Shown: piece after piece, positions 14,480 to 22,540 of the stretch
How the letters are laid out: each line of letters opens with the position of its first letter
Position numbering within the stretch: position 1 is the first letter of the stretch
Origin: a virus
Virus record (IMG/VR): IMGVR_UViG_3300037336_000068
Coordinates: 1-30,448 of that record
Direction: 5' to 3' (one strand)
DNA: 30,448 nt
Position numbers and translations under genes: made by a program
The notes under the pieces: model-generated
Seen by the model: only the letters and a program-made list of their open reading frames with translations
The model's database searches: none
What the model was told of the DNA's origin: nothing

Positions 14480-16832
14480 ATATTTTCCTATCAACCTAGT
14501 TTTTGACTCAGTGAAAAACAAGTGGAATAAAAAGCCAGCTATACCCAAAGGGCAAGACTGGCACACCTACGAAGCAAGTCAACGCGAACTTAATCACGCA
14601 AAAAACATTGGTATCATTATACCGCAAAACATTGTTGTGATTGATGTTGATACGCATAAAGGGGTAACAACAGATGATATTGATGACGCGCTAGGCTGTT
14701 TGCTTGATTGGGAATCATCACAAGTGCAACAAACCCCATCTGGTGGAGCGCATTACGCTTTTACTTTACCCGAAGGGGTTGTTATTCGTCAAGGCTCTGA
14801 CCTATTAGGTTTAACAGGTTTTGACACAAGAACAAGCGGTAAAGGTTGGATTGCCAGCGGTGAGAATTATAAAGATTTAACCCTTATAGGTTTACCTCAT
14901 GCGCTGTGTGATGAGTCTTGGCCGATGCTAAATGCAAACGCTGTAGATTTATTAAGCGATAAAGCAGAAGTTGACGATGACGATAATGATTTGATGAGCC
15001 TTGTTATCTCACAACCCATTAAAGATTTATCAGATGATGAAATACAAACTTACATTGACGCTTTGCCAAGTACTGAGCTTGAAGGTTATGACACATGGCT
15101 AAAAGTGGGTATGGCTTTATTTCATCAATTCAAAGGTAAAAAGCAAGGCTTTGCCCTTTGGTCGGATTGGTCAAAACAAAGCGATAACTACGATTTAAAA
15201 GAACTGCAAACCAAGTGGCGCAGTTTTGCAAAGTCGCGCAGCGCTAACCCGATAACCTTTGCTCATATTATTTATAAAGCCGGTGGTCAACAGGTCATTA
15301 TCAATAAAAAAGTAGAGTCTTTAGAAGATAAGGCTTTGCAAGTATGCGACAAGCAAAGCTACATAGCTTTTAAAGACGAAGTGCTTAGTATTAGCCGCAA
15401 TGTATTGACCGATGATTTACGCGCCATGTTAGCTGACACAGTGGCTAAAAACGCAGGTAAAGAGATAGGGTTAAATAAAACCGAGATAAAAAAGGCATTA
15501 ACGCCAATTAAAAAGGGTGCTAATAAAAACTTTGATGATGAAATAGAAAAACCCAGTTGGGCGAACAACTGGGTTTATATTGAAAAGCAATGCGAATTTG
15601 CCAACACCGAGCTTAATTATAGCATTAAAAGAGAGGCATTTAACGCAAAATTTGACCGCAACATTGAGTGTATTATTGCCGAGAAAAGCGCAGCAACATT
15701 AACCCTTAATGATTATCAAATTCAAACGGTAGTGGATACGATGTTCTGGCCTGGCGCTAATCGTATTTTTGAATATGAAAGAAAAGAGATGCTAAACAAT
15801 TATCACGAAAGCGGTTGTACTCCCTGCGGTGTTCTTGATGATGACGCGCAAAATGTTATTGATTTATTCTTAGCGCATATTGATTTTACATTATCAGATG
15901 AGCGCGAAAAGCTTATATTTTTGGATTGGATGGCCTACATTGTTCAAAACCCTGGTAAGCGCATTAATTGGGCGTTAATGATACAAGGGGCGCAAGGTAC
16001 AGGTAAAAGCTATTTTGTTAATGTTATGCAATTAATACTTGGTGAGAACGTGCGAAACCTTGACCCTATGGCAATAGCTGGGCGCTTCACAGGTTGGGCG
16101 CATGGTTCGCTATTGGTTGCGGTTGAAGAAATACGCATACAAGGCGCGAACAGGTACGAGATACTTGACAGAATGAAGCCGATGATTACCAACGACAGCA
16201 TACAAATAGAGGAAAAAGGCAAAGACCATAAAACAGTGCCAAACTTTACAAATTATTTGTTACTGACTAATCACAAAGACGCTATACCCTTGACCAGTGG
16301 CGACAGGCGCTATTGTGTGATGTTTTCTCGCGTACAGTCAGAGCAACAGCTATTTGTTGAACTAGGTGGCGAGAATGGCGCAAGTAATTACTTTACAAAC
16401 TTGTTTGATGAGTCAAAAAGACGGCCTGATGCTTTGTCTCGATTTTTAAGGGATCACAAAATCAGCGAAGACTTTACCCCACAAGGACGCGCACCAGAAA
16501 CAAATGCGCGCAAGAAAATGATGAACATTTCAATATCACCAGAGCGCTTAATTATTGAGGACGCTATTTCACAACATAACTGCGAAATCATAAATGACAA
16601 TATTGTTGATATAACGCAGCTAAATAACATGATGGTCATGGATGGTGAGGAACTACCAAAGACGCGCACAATGTCTGCAATTTTGTTAGAAATGGGGTAT
16701 GAAAGTATAGACAATCGTAGGGTAAAAATTAAAGAAGATGGTAGGTCTCACTATGTTTGGATCAAGTCAGAACACTTAAATAATGAGCAAGCAAGGGAGA
16801 TTATGAGAGACTATTATTACGAACCATTTTAA
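14466..16832 (+). CDS. Primase-polymerase / superfamily 3 helicase
   Basis: The 788-residue protein joins two enzymes. Residues about 20-170 are a primase-polymerase of the archaeo-eukaryotic type: VIDVDTH (D60, D62), TPSGGAHYAF (H96) and FDTRTSGKGWIASG. Residues about 190-270 match the PriCT linker domain (LEGYDTWLKVGMALFHQF). Residues about 470-700 are a D5/VirE-like helicase with Walker A GAQGTGKS (near 508), Walker B LLVAVEEI and the sensor stretch YLLLTNHKDAIPLTSGDRRY. It makes primers and unwinds DNA for the family B polymerase encoded on the other strand. The gene starts within the end of the Cro-like gene. Confidence 0.9.
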   Translation: MQTIKYFPINLVFDSVKNKWNKKPAIPKGQDWHTYEASQRELNHAKNIGIIIPQNIVVIDVDTHKGVTTDDIDDALGCLLDWESSQVQQTPSGGAHYAFTLPEGVVIRQGSDLLGLTGFDTRTSGKGWIASGENYKDLTLIGLPHALCDESWPMLNANAVDLLSDKAEVDDDDNDLMSLVISQPIKDLSDDEIQTYIDALPSTELEGYDTWLKVGMALFHQFKGKKQGFALWSDWSKQSDNYDLKELQTKWRSFAKSRSANPITFAHIIYKAGGQQVIINKKVESLEDKALQVCDKQSYIAFKDEVLSISRNVLTDDLRAMLADTVAKNAGKEIGLNKTEIKKALTPIKKGANKNFDDEIEKPSWANNWVYIEKQCEFANTELNYSIKREAFNAKFDRNIECIIAEKSAATLTLNDYQIQTVVDTMFWPGANRIFEYERKEMLNNYHESGCTPCGVLDDDAQNVIDLFLAHIDFTLSDEREKLIFLDWMAYIVQNPGKRINWALMIQGAQGTGKSYFVNVMQLILGENVRNLDPMAIAGRFTGWAHGSLLVAVEEIRIQGANRYEILDRMKPMITNDSIQIEEKGKDHKTVPNFTNYLLLTNHKDAIPLTSGDRRYCVMFSRVQSEQQLFVELGGENGASNYFTNLFDESKRRPDALSRFLRDHKISEDFTPQGRAPETNARKKMMNISISPERLIIEDAISQHNCEIINDNIVDITQLNNMMVMDGEELPKTRTMSAILLEMGYESIDNRRVKIKEDGRSHYVWIKSEHLNNEQAREIMRDYYYEPF

Positions 16833-16849
16833 AAAATAAGGGGTGATTT

Positions 16850-16887
16850 GGGGCGCAATGGGTGTTTATCGTTTGCGCCCCTTTTTT
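16850..16887 (+). terminator. Rho-independent terminator after primase gene
   Basis: GGGGCGCAA (16850-16858) pairs with TTGCGCCCC (16873-16881) over 9 bases, with a 14-base loop, followed by TTTTTTG. It ends the primase transcript. Its arms are also two copies of the iterated motif of this region. Confidence 0.85.
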
Positions 16888-17222
16888 GTTTTATGGGAAA
16901 AGGGGAAAAACAGCAAAAAATTATAAAAACAGTAAAACTACAAAAGGGTTCAATCTATTACGCCCTTTTAAACATTGCGCCCCTTATTGCGCCCCTTTTA
17001 ATCCTTTGTTTTTATTATCTTTATTTACTAAAGGGTTCAATAAAGAGTAAATAAGGGGTAAATTGGAAATGGTGAGTAAAATAAATAAATAGATAAAATA
17101 AAAAGTTATTTAGGTAAGCTCAGCAATACATATAAAATTGCGCCCATTTGCTACTTTGCGCCCCTTGCCATTTTTATAGTAATTTTTTAAAATATAAGCA
17201 TTAGCGTGACAAACCAACTTCT

Positions 17223-17251
17223 TTGCATTAAGTGCTTTATAAATATATGAT
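17223..17251 (+). promoter_or_regulatory. Sigma70-like promoter for downstream gene block
   Basis: TTGCAT, 17 bases, TATGAT. The start of transcription would be near 17258, 30 bases before the phosphoesterase gene. It resembles the leftward promoter at 7877 (same -35 hexamer and spacer length). Confidence 0.6.
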
Positions 17252-17289
17252 TAAAAAGTGAATGACTATTTTTTAATCAAGGGGTTTAC

Positions 17290-18507
17290 ATGGCAGCTAG
17301 TAAAATCACACATGAGCAACTACGCGCAGAATTGGAAAACGGTGCTAAGAATAGGGAGATTGCAGAAAAATACGATTTAACTTTGAGGGTAGTTTGCAGG
17401 CGTGTAGCAAAACTAAAAGACACAGGCTATGACCCAGATAATGACCGCTTTCACAAAAACCCAGAAGAACATTCCGTTAAAGGTTATTCAACTCTAGTAA
17501 GAATGAAGAACAAAGACGATGAGTCAACGGGCAAGGTGTTGGAATGGGTAAAGACTAACACAACCATTGAACAGCTTTATTGTGCGCTTAGTGAAGCAAT
17601 CGAATCATTATCTAAGCCGATTAACAATGTCCCGAAACCAAAGCTAAATGAAAAAGCTGACGACTATACCGACATTATACCTTGGTTTAACATCGGTGAC
17701 GGCCATTTAGGTATGATTGCATATGCAAGCGAAGTTGGTCAGGACTTCGACCTAGAAATAGGTGAACGTGAATTATGCGCTGCTATGTGGTCACTTATAG
17801 AATCCAATGGTGGCTATGAGCGATGTGTTATTCAAGACATGGGTGATATGACACACTATGAAAATTTAACAGGAACAACAGAAAACTCAGGGTATAGCCT
17901 AGACTGTGACAATCGCTATAGCAAAATGATTAAAACGTATATTAGAGTAATGCACTTTTTAATTGATAAAGCACTGGCACATTTTAAATATGTAGACGTA
18001 ATAATTAACCAAGGTAACCATTCACGCAAAAATGATATGTGGATGAACGCGCATTTAAAAGTTGTTTACGGTAAAGTCAGCAGAGTTAACATAATTGATA
18101 ACAGTAATGTTTTTATACCTTATCGCATGGGTAATACTTTTGTAATGTCTCATCACTCTGACAAATGCAGGCCGCCTAAGCTTGGCCAAGTTATGATGCA
18201 CGATTACAGGCAGGACTTTGGCGAAACTAAATATCATTACATTGACATAGGCCATATACACCACAACATGGTTCGTAAAGAACATGAGAACATGACAATA
18301 GAATCCTTTAACCAGTTAGCTACGTCTGACGCATATGCGCACGATGGCGGCTGGCGTTCACGTAGTTGTCTAATAGTAATTAAGCGCTCAAAGACGTATG
18401 GTGAAAAGGGCCGCGAAACATTAACGCTAGAGGAGGTAAGAGACAAGCTTGAGAAAGTAAAGCCTGGCACTAACGCGCAGAAACGCACGCAGGTTTATAC
18501 TGTTTAA
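17290..18507 (+). CDS. Helix-turn-helix / calcineurin-like phosphoesterase
   Basis: The 405-residue protein begins with a helix-turn-helix (about 8-45, THEQLRAELENGAKNREIAE). From about residue 130 it has the metallophosphoesterase motifs in order: GDGHLG (D137, H139), GDMTH (185-189), NQGNHSRKND (GNH at 242-244), SHHSDK and DIGHIHH. These bind two metal ions and the phosphate. The family includes DNA nucleases and phosphatases. A DNA-binding end on a phosphoesterase suggests a DNA substrate, but this is inference. GGGG lies upstream of the ATG. It starts the block before the packaging genes, separated from them by two small genes. Confidence 0.8.
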   Translation: MAASKITHEQLRAELENGAKNREIAEKYDLTLRVVCRRVAKLKDTGYDPDNDRFHKNPEEHSVKGYSTLVRMKNKDDESTGKVLEWVKTNTTIEQLYCALSEAIESLSKPINNVPKPKLNEKADDYTDIIPWFNIGDGHLGMIAYASEVGQDFDLEIGERELCAAMWSLIESNGGYERCVIQDMGDMTHYENLTGTTENSGYSLDCDNRYSKMIKTYIRVMHFLIDKALAHFKYVDVIINQGNHSRKNDMWMNAHLKVVYGKVSRVNIIDNSNVFIPYRMGNTFVMSHHSDKCRPPKLGQVMMHDYRQDFGETKYHYIDIGHIHHNMVRKEHENMTIESFNQLATSDAYAHDGGWRSRSCLIVIKRSKTYGEKGRETLTLEEVRDKLEKVKPGTNAQKRTQVYTV

Positions 18508-18519
18508 GTGGTCGGAGCA

Positions 18520-18553
18520 GTAAAACCACAAAAGTAGTATATAGTGGCTTTAC
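18520..18553. other. Imperfect inverted repeat after phosphoesterase gene
   Basis: GTAAAACCAC and GTGGCTTTAC pair over 10 positions with one mismatch, around a 14-base AT-rich loop. There is no T run after it, so it may be an operator or RNA hairpin rather than a terminator. Confidence 0.4.
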
Positions 18554-18576
18554 ATTAACAAGCAAGAGAGAAGATT

Positions 18577-18774
18577 ATGAGCAAGCAAGACGAAGATTTT
18601 ATTAAAACACCCACCTCAATAGTGATTATTATTTTATGCGTTATTGTGATATTTCTCGGTATTTCAAAAATGGACGCGAAAGATAAAGCTGACCAGTATG
18701 ATCACTATTGCGAGATGGTAAACGATGGCCACTGGCCTAATTATAAAAAAATAGAATGTTTAGCAGGAGAATAG
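18577..18774 (+). CDS. Small single-span membrane protein
   Basis: The 65-residue protein has a polar N-terminus, one membrane segment at about 12-30 (TSIVIIILCVIVIFLGIS), and a charged C-terminal part with two cysteines (YDHYCEMVNDGHWPNYKKIEC). If the C-terminus faces the periplasm the cysteines could pair. AAGAGAGAAG precedes the start. No family was recognised. It lies between the phosphoesterase and the AlpA-like regulator. Confidence 0.6.
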   Translation: MSKQDEDFIKTPTSIVIIILCVIVIFLGISKMDAKDKADQYDHYCEMVNDGHWPNYKKIECLAGE

Positions 18775-18778
18775 AGAC

Positions 18779-19276
18779 ATGAACCACTACCACCAGCAAT
18801 ACCTAGACGACATAAGCGAACCAGAGGGCTATGAGCCATCACAGGACGACATTACAACTTGTGTTGATGCGCTACTATCAAATAAAGAATTGCACTTCGG
18901 TACGTTGATTATAGAGCTTTCTGATGTAGACGAGGTTATGCAAGAAAGTGATGGTAAAATTATATTGGAATACACTTTACCTTCATTTTCAAACCAAAAA
19001 GATAAAGCAAAATTGTCATTACAAGAAAAACAAGTCTCATTTGCTACCGACTTAGTTATAAAATACATGCAGCAAAAACAAATGATGCCAGAGGTTAGGA
19101 GTGTAGAATTATCAGTGAAATCATTAGCACATCGCTACGACATTGCCGTTTCAACAGTATGGTTGCGCGTAAGGCAGGGAAAACTACCCAAGCCTATCAA
19201 GCTTCATGGAACTTCAACACGTTGGAAACTGGAAGATTTAGAAGAACATGAAACGCTTAATAGTGTAGGGGTGTAG
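18779..19276 (+). CDS. AlpA/excisionase-like DNA-binding protein with novel N-terminus
   Basis: The 165-residue protein has an N-terminal part of about 100 residues with no recognised family, acidic and strand-rich (IIELSDVDEVMQESDGKIIL). The C-terminal part (about 108-160) is a winged helix-turn-helix of AlpA/MerR type: SVKSLAHRYDIAVSTVWLRV then RQGKLPKPIKLHGTSTRWKL. AGGAG lies upstream of the ATG. It sits just before the terminator and the promoter of the packaging genes, so it may act as regulator of the late operon. No integrase is present, so an excisionase role is unlikely. Confidence 0.7.
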   Translation: MNHYHQQYLDDISEPEGYEPSQDDITTCVDALLSNKELHFGTLIIELSDVDEVMQESDGKIILEYTLPSFSNQKDKAKLSLQEKQVSFATDLVIKYMQQKQMMPEVRSVELSVKSLAHRYDIAVSTVWLRVRQGKLPKPIKLHGTSTRWKLEDLEEHETLNSVGV

Positions 19277-19296
19277 AAGATGAAAGATGATTAATC

Positions 19297-19319
19297 AAGC
19301 CCGCCATGGGCTTTTTTTT
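19297..19319 (+). terminator. Rho-independent terminator before packaging genes
   Basis: AAGCCC and GGGCTT form a stem with a 5-base loop, followed by a run of eight T. Flanking TTAATCA and TGATTAA extend the inverted repeat, so it may also act on the other strand. Confidence 0.9.
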
Positions 19320-19335
19320 GATTAAAAATATGACA

Positions 19336-19469
19336 CATGACACTTCATGACAGGTGTTTTGAGATATCGCTAAGCTAAAAAAATATACTTTTATTGAAAC
19401 ATTGAAACTTTGTTTTTTATCATATAGAGGATATGGGGGTAAACCCGTCATGATCTGTCATGTGTCATG
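19336..19469. repeat. Inverted array of CATGACA motifs
   Basis: CATGACA occurs at 19336-19342 and 19346-19352. Its reverse complement TGTCATG occurs at 19456-19462 and 19463-19469, with a partial GTCATG at 19447-19452. The groups face each other across about 100 AT-rich bases that also hold a tandem ATTGAAAC pair (19393-19408). They lie upstream of the terminase promoter: candidate operator, packaging site or origin. Confidence 0.6.
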
Positions 19470-19486
19470 TGTAATTTAAAAGGTCT

Positions 19487-19516
19487 TTGTTAAACTCTTG
19501 ACAAGTAGTGTATAAT
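19487..19516 (+). promoter_or_regulatory. Promoter of packaging/structural operon
   Basis: TTGTTA, 18 bases, TATAAT (19511-19516). A perfect TTGACA is also present at 19498-19503, but only 7 bases before the -10, too close for normal use. The start would be about 40 bases before the terminase small subunit gene. Confidence 0.55.
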
Positions 19517-19557
19517 AATTACCAGTTATACAAGTTATATAAAAATAAGGCTAAAAC

Positions 19558-19968
19558 ATGGCGGTAGTAAACAAGGGTTACTTGGGATTTGTCACCACTT
19601 ACAACGCTGATACGCTAAGTAATGCAGTGCATTATGTAGGCGGTCTATACGCAGAGCTAGGTCAAGAAGTACCAACCACAGCAGGGTTAGCAAGGTACTT
19701 AAAATGTTGCCGGGCTACGCTTAACGCATGGAGAAAAGTGCATCCGCCTTTCAATGATATAATGGAAGAAATGAGCGCAGAGCAAGAAGTTAAACTAATT
19801 AACGGTGGGCTAAGTAGCAAATACAATTACGCTATTACTAAGCTTATGTTAGCGCGTCATGGGTATCACGATAAGGTTGATAGCGACCTTACAAGTGGCG
19901 GTGAGACTATAACCAAAATACAAATAGTGGCATTAGATGACAGTAGCGCAGATAAAACTACCACCTAA
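19558..19968 (+). CDS. Terminase small subunit
   Basis: The 136-residue protein has a helix-turn-helix in the N-terminal half (TAGLARYLKCCRATLNAWRK) and a C-terminal helical part (LINGGLSSKYNYAITKLMLA) followed by HGYHDKVDSD, typical of phage small terminase subunits. It binds the packaging site of the phage DNA and recruits the large subunit. Its gene overlaps the large subunit gene by 32 bases. AAGG lies upstream of the ATG. Confidence 0.85.
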   Translation: MAVVNKGYLGFVTTYNADTLSNAVHYVGGLYAELGQEVPTTAGLARYLKCCRATLNAWRKVHPPFNDIMEEMSAEQEVKLINGGLSSKYNYAITKLMLARHGYHDKVDSDLTSGGETITKIQIVALDDSSADKTTT

Positions 19969-21145
19969 GATGATACCAGTGTTCGCCAAACCTAGAGGCG
20001 CATTAAGATTTCGCGGTGCATACGGTGGACGTGGTAGCGGTAAGAGCTATTCGTTCGCACTAATGGCGGCGGTGTGGGGATATTGTGATCCTATGCGTAT
20101 ATTGTGTACAAGAGAGCTGCAGGTCAGCATAAAAGAATCAATGTTTGCAGAGCTTGCCAACGCAATTAAATCATTGCCTTGGTTGAATGCACATTATGAA
20201 GTCGGTGAAAGTTTTATACGTGGCAAGAATGGCACAGAGTTTGTATTCAAAGGATTGCGCCACAATATATCAAGCATTAAATCAATGGCGCAGATTGACC
20301 TATGTATTATCGAAGAAGCCGAAGATATGCCAGCACATAGCTGGATAGATTTAGAGCCTACTGTAAGAGCACCGCGTTCTGAGATATGGATAATATACAA
20401 TCCAAAGGTCGAGAACAGCACAGCCGACAAGATATGCCGTAAACAGGTTGCACCGCGCTCTCACTTTGTACAGATGAATTACTATGATAACCCTATGTTG
20501 CCCGAAGTATTAAAAGAACAGCGTATTACAGCGCAAGAACGCATGGACTCAAACATGTATGCTTGGATATGGGAAGGTGCGTATCTTACTAACAGCGATG
20601 CTCAGGTGTTTGCGGGTAAAGTTAAGATTGACAGTTTTGAGCCAAGCCAAGATTGGCAGGTGCTGCACGGTATGGACTTTGGATTTAGCCAAGACCCTAC
20701 AACAGCAAACAGATGTTATGTTGCTAACGGTAATTTATACATAAGCCATGAAGCGAACAAAGTGGGGCTTGAGCTTGATGACACAAGCCATTTTATAAAG
20801 TCAAAGATACCCGGTATTGAAAATTATGTGATACGCGCAGACTGTGCGAGGCCAGAGTCAATTAGTTATTTAAAACGCAACGGATTACCTAATATACAAT
20901 CAGTCAAAAAGTGGGCAGGCAGTGTTGAAGATGGTGTCCAGCATATGCGTAGTTATAAAAATATTATTGTCCATCCTAGATGTGAGCGTACAATAGAAGA
21001 GTTTAGGTTATACAGTTACAAGGTTGATCGCATAACAGGTGATATACTTCCGACAATTGTAGACGATATCAACCACCACATGGACGGCATACGATACGCA
21101 TTACAGCCGTTAATTAAACAAACTAACTTTATAATGGCGTGCTAA
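19937..21145 (+). CDS. Terminase large subunit
   Basis: The 402-residue protein has Walker A GGRGSGKS (30-37), the coupling segment CTRELQVSIKESM, Walker B LCIIEEAED (about 122-130) and, in the C-terminal half, MDFGFSQDPT as first nuclease aspartate region, with later acidic residues (RADCARPESI, VDDINHHMDG). It belongs to the PBSX-like group. It is the ATP-driven motor that packages DNA into the prohead and cuts it. The gene order small subunit, large subunit, portal is standard. Confidence 0.95.
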   Translation: MTVAQIKLPPKMIPVFAKPRGALRFRGAYGGRGSGKSYSFALMAAVWGYCDPMRILCTRELQVSIKESMFAELANAIKSLPWLNAHYEVGESFIRGKNGTEFVFKGLRHNISSIKSMAQIDLCIIEEAEDMPAHSWIDLEPTVRAPRSEIWIIYNPKVENSTADKICRKQVAPRSHFVQMNYYDNPMLPEVLKEQRITAQERMDSNMYAWIWEGAYLTNSDAQVFAGKVKIDSFEPSQDWQVLHGMDFGFSQDPTTANRCYVANGNLYISHEANKVGLELDDTSHFIKSKIPGIENYVIRADCARPESISYLKRNGLPNIQSVKKWAGSVEDGVQHMRSYKNIIVHPRCERTIEEFRLYSYKVDRITGDILPTIVDDINHHMDGIRYALQPLIKQTNFIMAC

Positions 21146-21147
21146 CT

Positions 21148-21321
21148 ATGGGTAGAAAATCAGAATTAAGAGCGATGCGAAAGAAGGCCAGAGACGCAAC
21201 AGAAGGGCTTGACCTAATTAACCATAGATTTGTTAACCCACGCACAAAGACACTTGGCGAATGCACTAAAGGCGCTTACAAAGCATTAAAAAAGGGGAAG
21301 GTTGATGTTCGGACTGTTTAA
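21148..21321 (+). CDS. Small basic protein between terminase and portal
   Basis: The chosen start is ATG 21148, just after the terminase stop. The 57-residue product (MGRKSELRAMRKKARDATEG) is strongly basic. It overlaps the portal start by a few bases. It may bind DNA or support packaging; no family was recognised. Confidence 0.55.
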   Translation: MGRKSELRAMRKKARDATEGLDLINHRFVNPRTKTLGECTKGAYKALKKGKVDVRTV

Positions 21322-22540
21322 AAAGAAATTAAAGCTTGATAAAAGGGCCGAGCCATATCCTTTTGAATTAAAATCATTCACGCTACCACAGCTTACCGCT
21401 AACTGGCGCTTATACGGTCAGGGTCACGTAAATTGGGACGCTAAAAAAGCAGTAACAGAAGGCTATCAATCAAGCGCTGTAGTGTACGCCTGTGTTGAGA
21501 AACGCGCAAAGCTAATATCAAGCGTGCCGTTGATTGTAAAAATTAACGGTAAATTAGCGCCTATTGATCACCCGCTTGTAAGATTACTTAATCGGCCTAA
21601 TTCAGACCAAAGCCTACATGAGTTTTTATACTCTATAAGTCAAACGCTAGACCTAACAGGAAACTGCTTTATAACTGAATTTAGAGCAGGCGCAGAAAAT
21701 AAGCCTGTTCAATTATGGCAAGTTGAAACCGACAGAGTAAAGATACATCGTGGCAATATTAACCTAGTTGACAAATATACTTACAACAGCGAATCAGCAT
21801 ACAAAGACATACCAGCCAAAGATATGATACAAATTAGAATGCCTAACCCACAGTCACCTATTTGGGGAATGCCTGTATTGATGGGTGCGTCAATTGCTAC
21901 TGATATAGACAGAGAAGGCGCGGCGTTCCAAAAAGTTAGCTTCCAAAATCGCGGCCTAAGTGATTTGATGGTTGAACTACCCGAAGGAGCAACACAAGAG
22001 CAGGCTGATTACACACGCGATAAGCTAAAAGAAAGGCAGAACGGCCCAGCCAATGCACGCGCACCAATTGTAACCACCGGCAAAGTATCACAGCTTAACC
22101 AGACAGCCGCAGAAATGGACTTTGTTAATTCACGTAAAAGCGTATGGACCGAAATTTCAGCAGCTTTCGGCGTGCCATTGTCTGCAGTAGGTTTTACTGA
22201 AAACGTAAACCTTGCTAATGCCGATGCGATGAACAAACAGCTTTGGGAGTCAACTATTATCCCACAGCTTGACCTTATTATGTGCCAGTTAAATAGTCAA
22301 TTAGCCGTTGAATTTGGCGATAATGTAATGATAGTTTATGACCTATCAAACATAACAGCATTACAGGAGGCTTACGATAAAAAGCTAACGAATGCCAAGT
22401 TATTGTTTGATATGGGTTTACCTTTTGACGTAATAAACAAACGTTTAGAATTAGGATTTGAATCATTTGCAGGTAGTGATACTGGTTATTTATCATCTTC
22501 TTTATTACCTAGTGGAATTGACTTGGATAGCGAGATTTGA
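21305..22540 (+). CDS. Portal protein (HK97 type)
   Basis: The chosen start is ATG 21305 with AAGGGGAAGG upstream; a TTG one codon earlier is possible. The protein of 411 residues shows the HK97-type portal pattern: SSAVVYACVEKRAKLISSVP near the N-terminus, DLTGNCFITEFR, then QVETDRVKIHRG and the C-terminal SAVGFTENVNLANADAMNKQ. It forms the ring through which DNA enters and leaves the head. It lies between terminase and head morphogenesis genes. Confidence 0.9.
   Translation: MFGLFKKKLKLDKRAEPYPFELKSFTLPQLTANWRLYGQGHVNWDAKKAVTEGYQSSAVVYACVEKRAKLISSVPLIVKINGKLAPIDHPLVRLLNRPNSDQSLHEFLYSISQTLDLTGNCFITEFRAGAENKPVQLWQVETDRVKIHRGNINLVDKYTYNSESAYKDIPAKDMIQIRMPNPQSPIWGMPVLMGASIATDIDREGAAFQKVSFQNRGLSDLMVELPEGATQEQADYTRDKLKERQNGPANARAPIVTTGKVSQLNQTAAEMDFVNSRKSVWTEISAAFGVPLSAVGFTENVNLANADAMNKQLWESTIIPQLDLIMCQLNSQLAVEFGDNVMIVYDLSNITALQEAYDKKLTNAKLLFDMGLPFDVINKRLELGFESFAGSDTGYLSSSLLPSGIDLDSEI

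Larger units (their letters stand above)
16833..17289. promoter_or_regulatory. 457-base non-coding region with iterated 9-base motif
   Basis: No convincing gene is present. The motif TTGCGCCCC occurs at 16873-16881, 16975-16983, 16987-16995 and 17156-17164, with a one-base variant at 17138-17146 and the reverse complement at 16850-16858. An AAAGGGTTCAAT element occurs twice (near 16943 and 17030). ATAAGGGGT...TTGG occurs at the start and again near 17053. The rest is AT-rich. It could be a replication origin or a regulatory region. Confidence 0.55.

Noticed and set aside
16848-17054. Two overlapping plus-strand frames of 62-68 residues in the non-coding region
   Set aside because: Both start inside the terminator stem or loop, lack ribosome sites and show low-complexity hydrophobic or Lys-rich translations.
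19336-19469. CRISPR-like array
   Set aside because: Units are 7 bases, inverted and without regular spacers.
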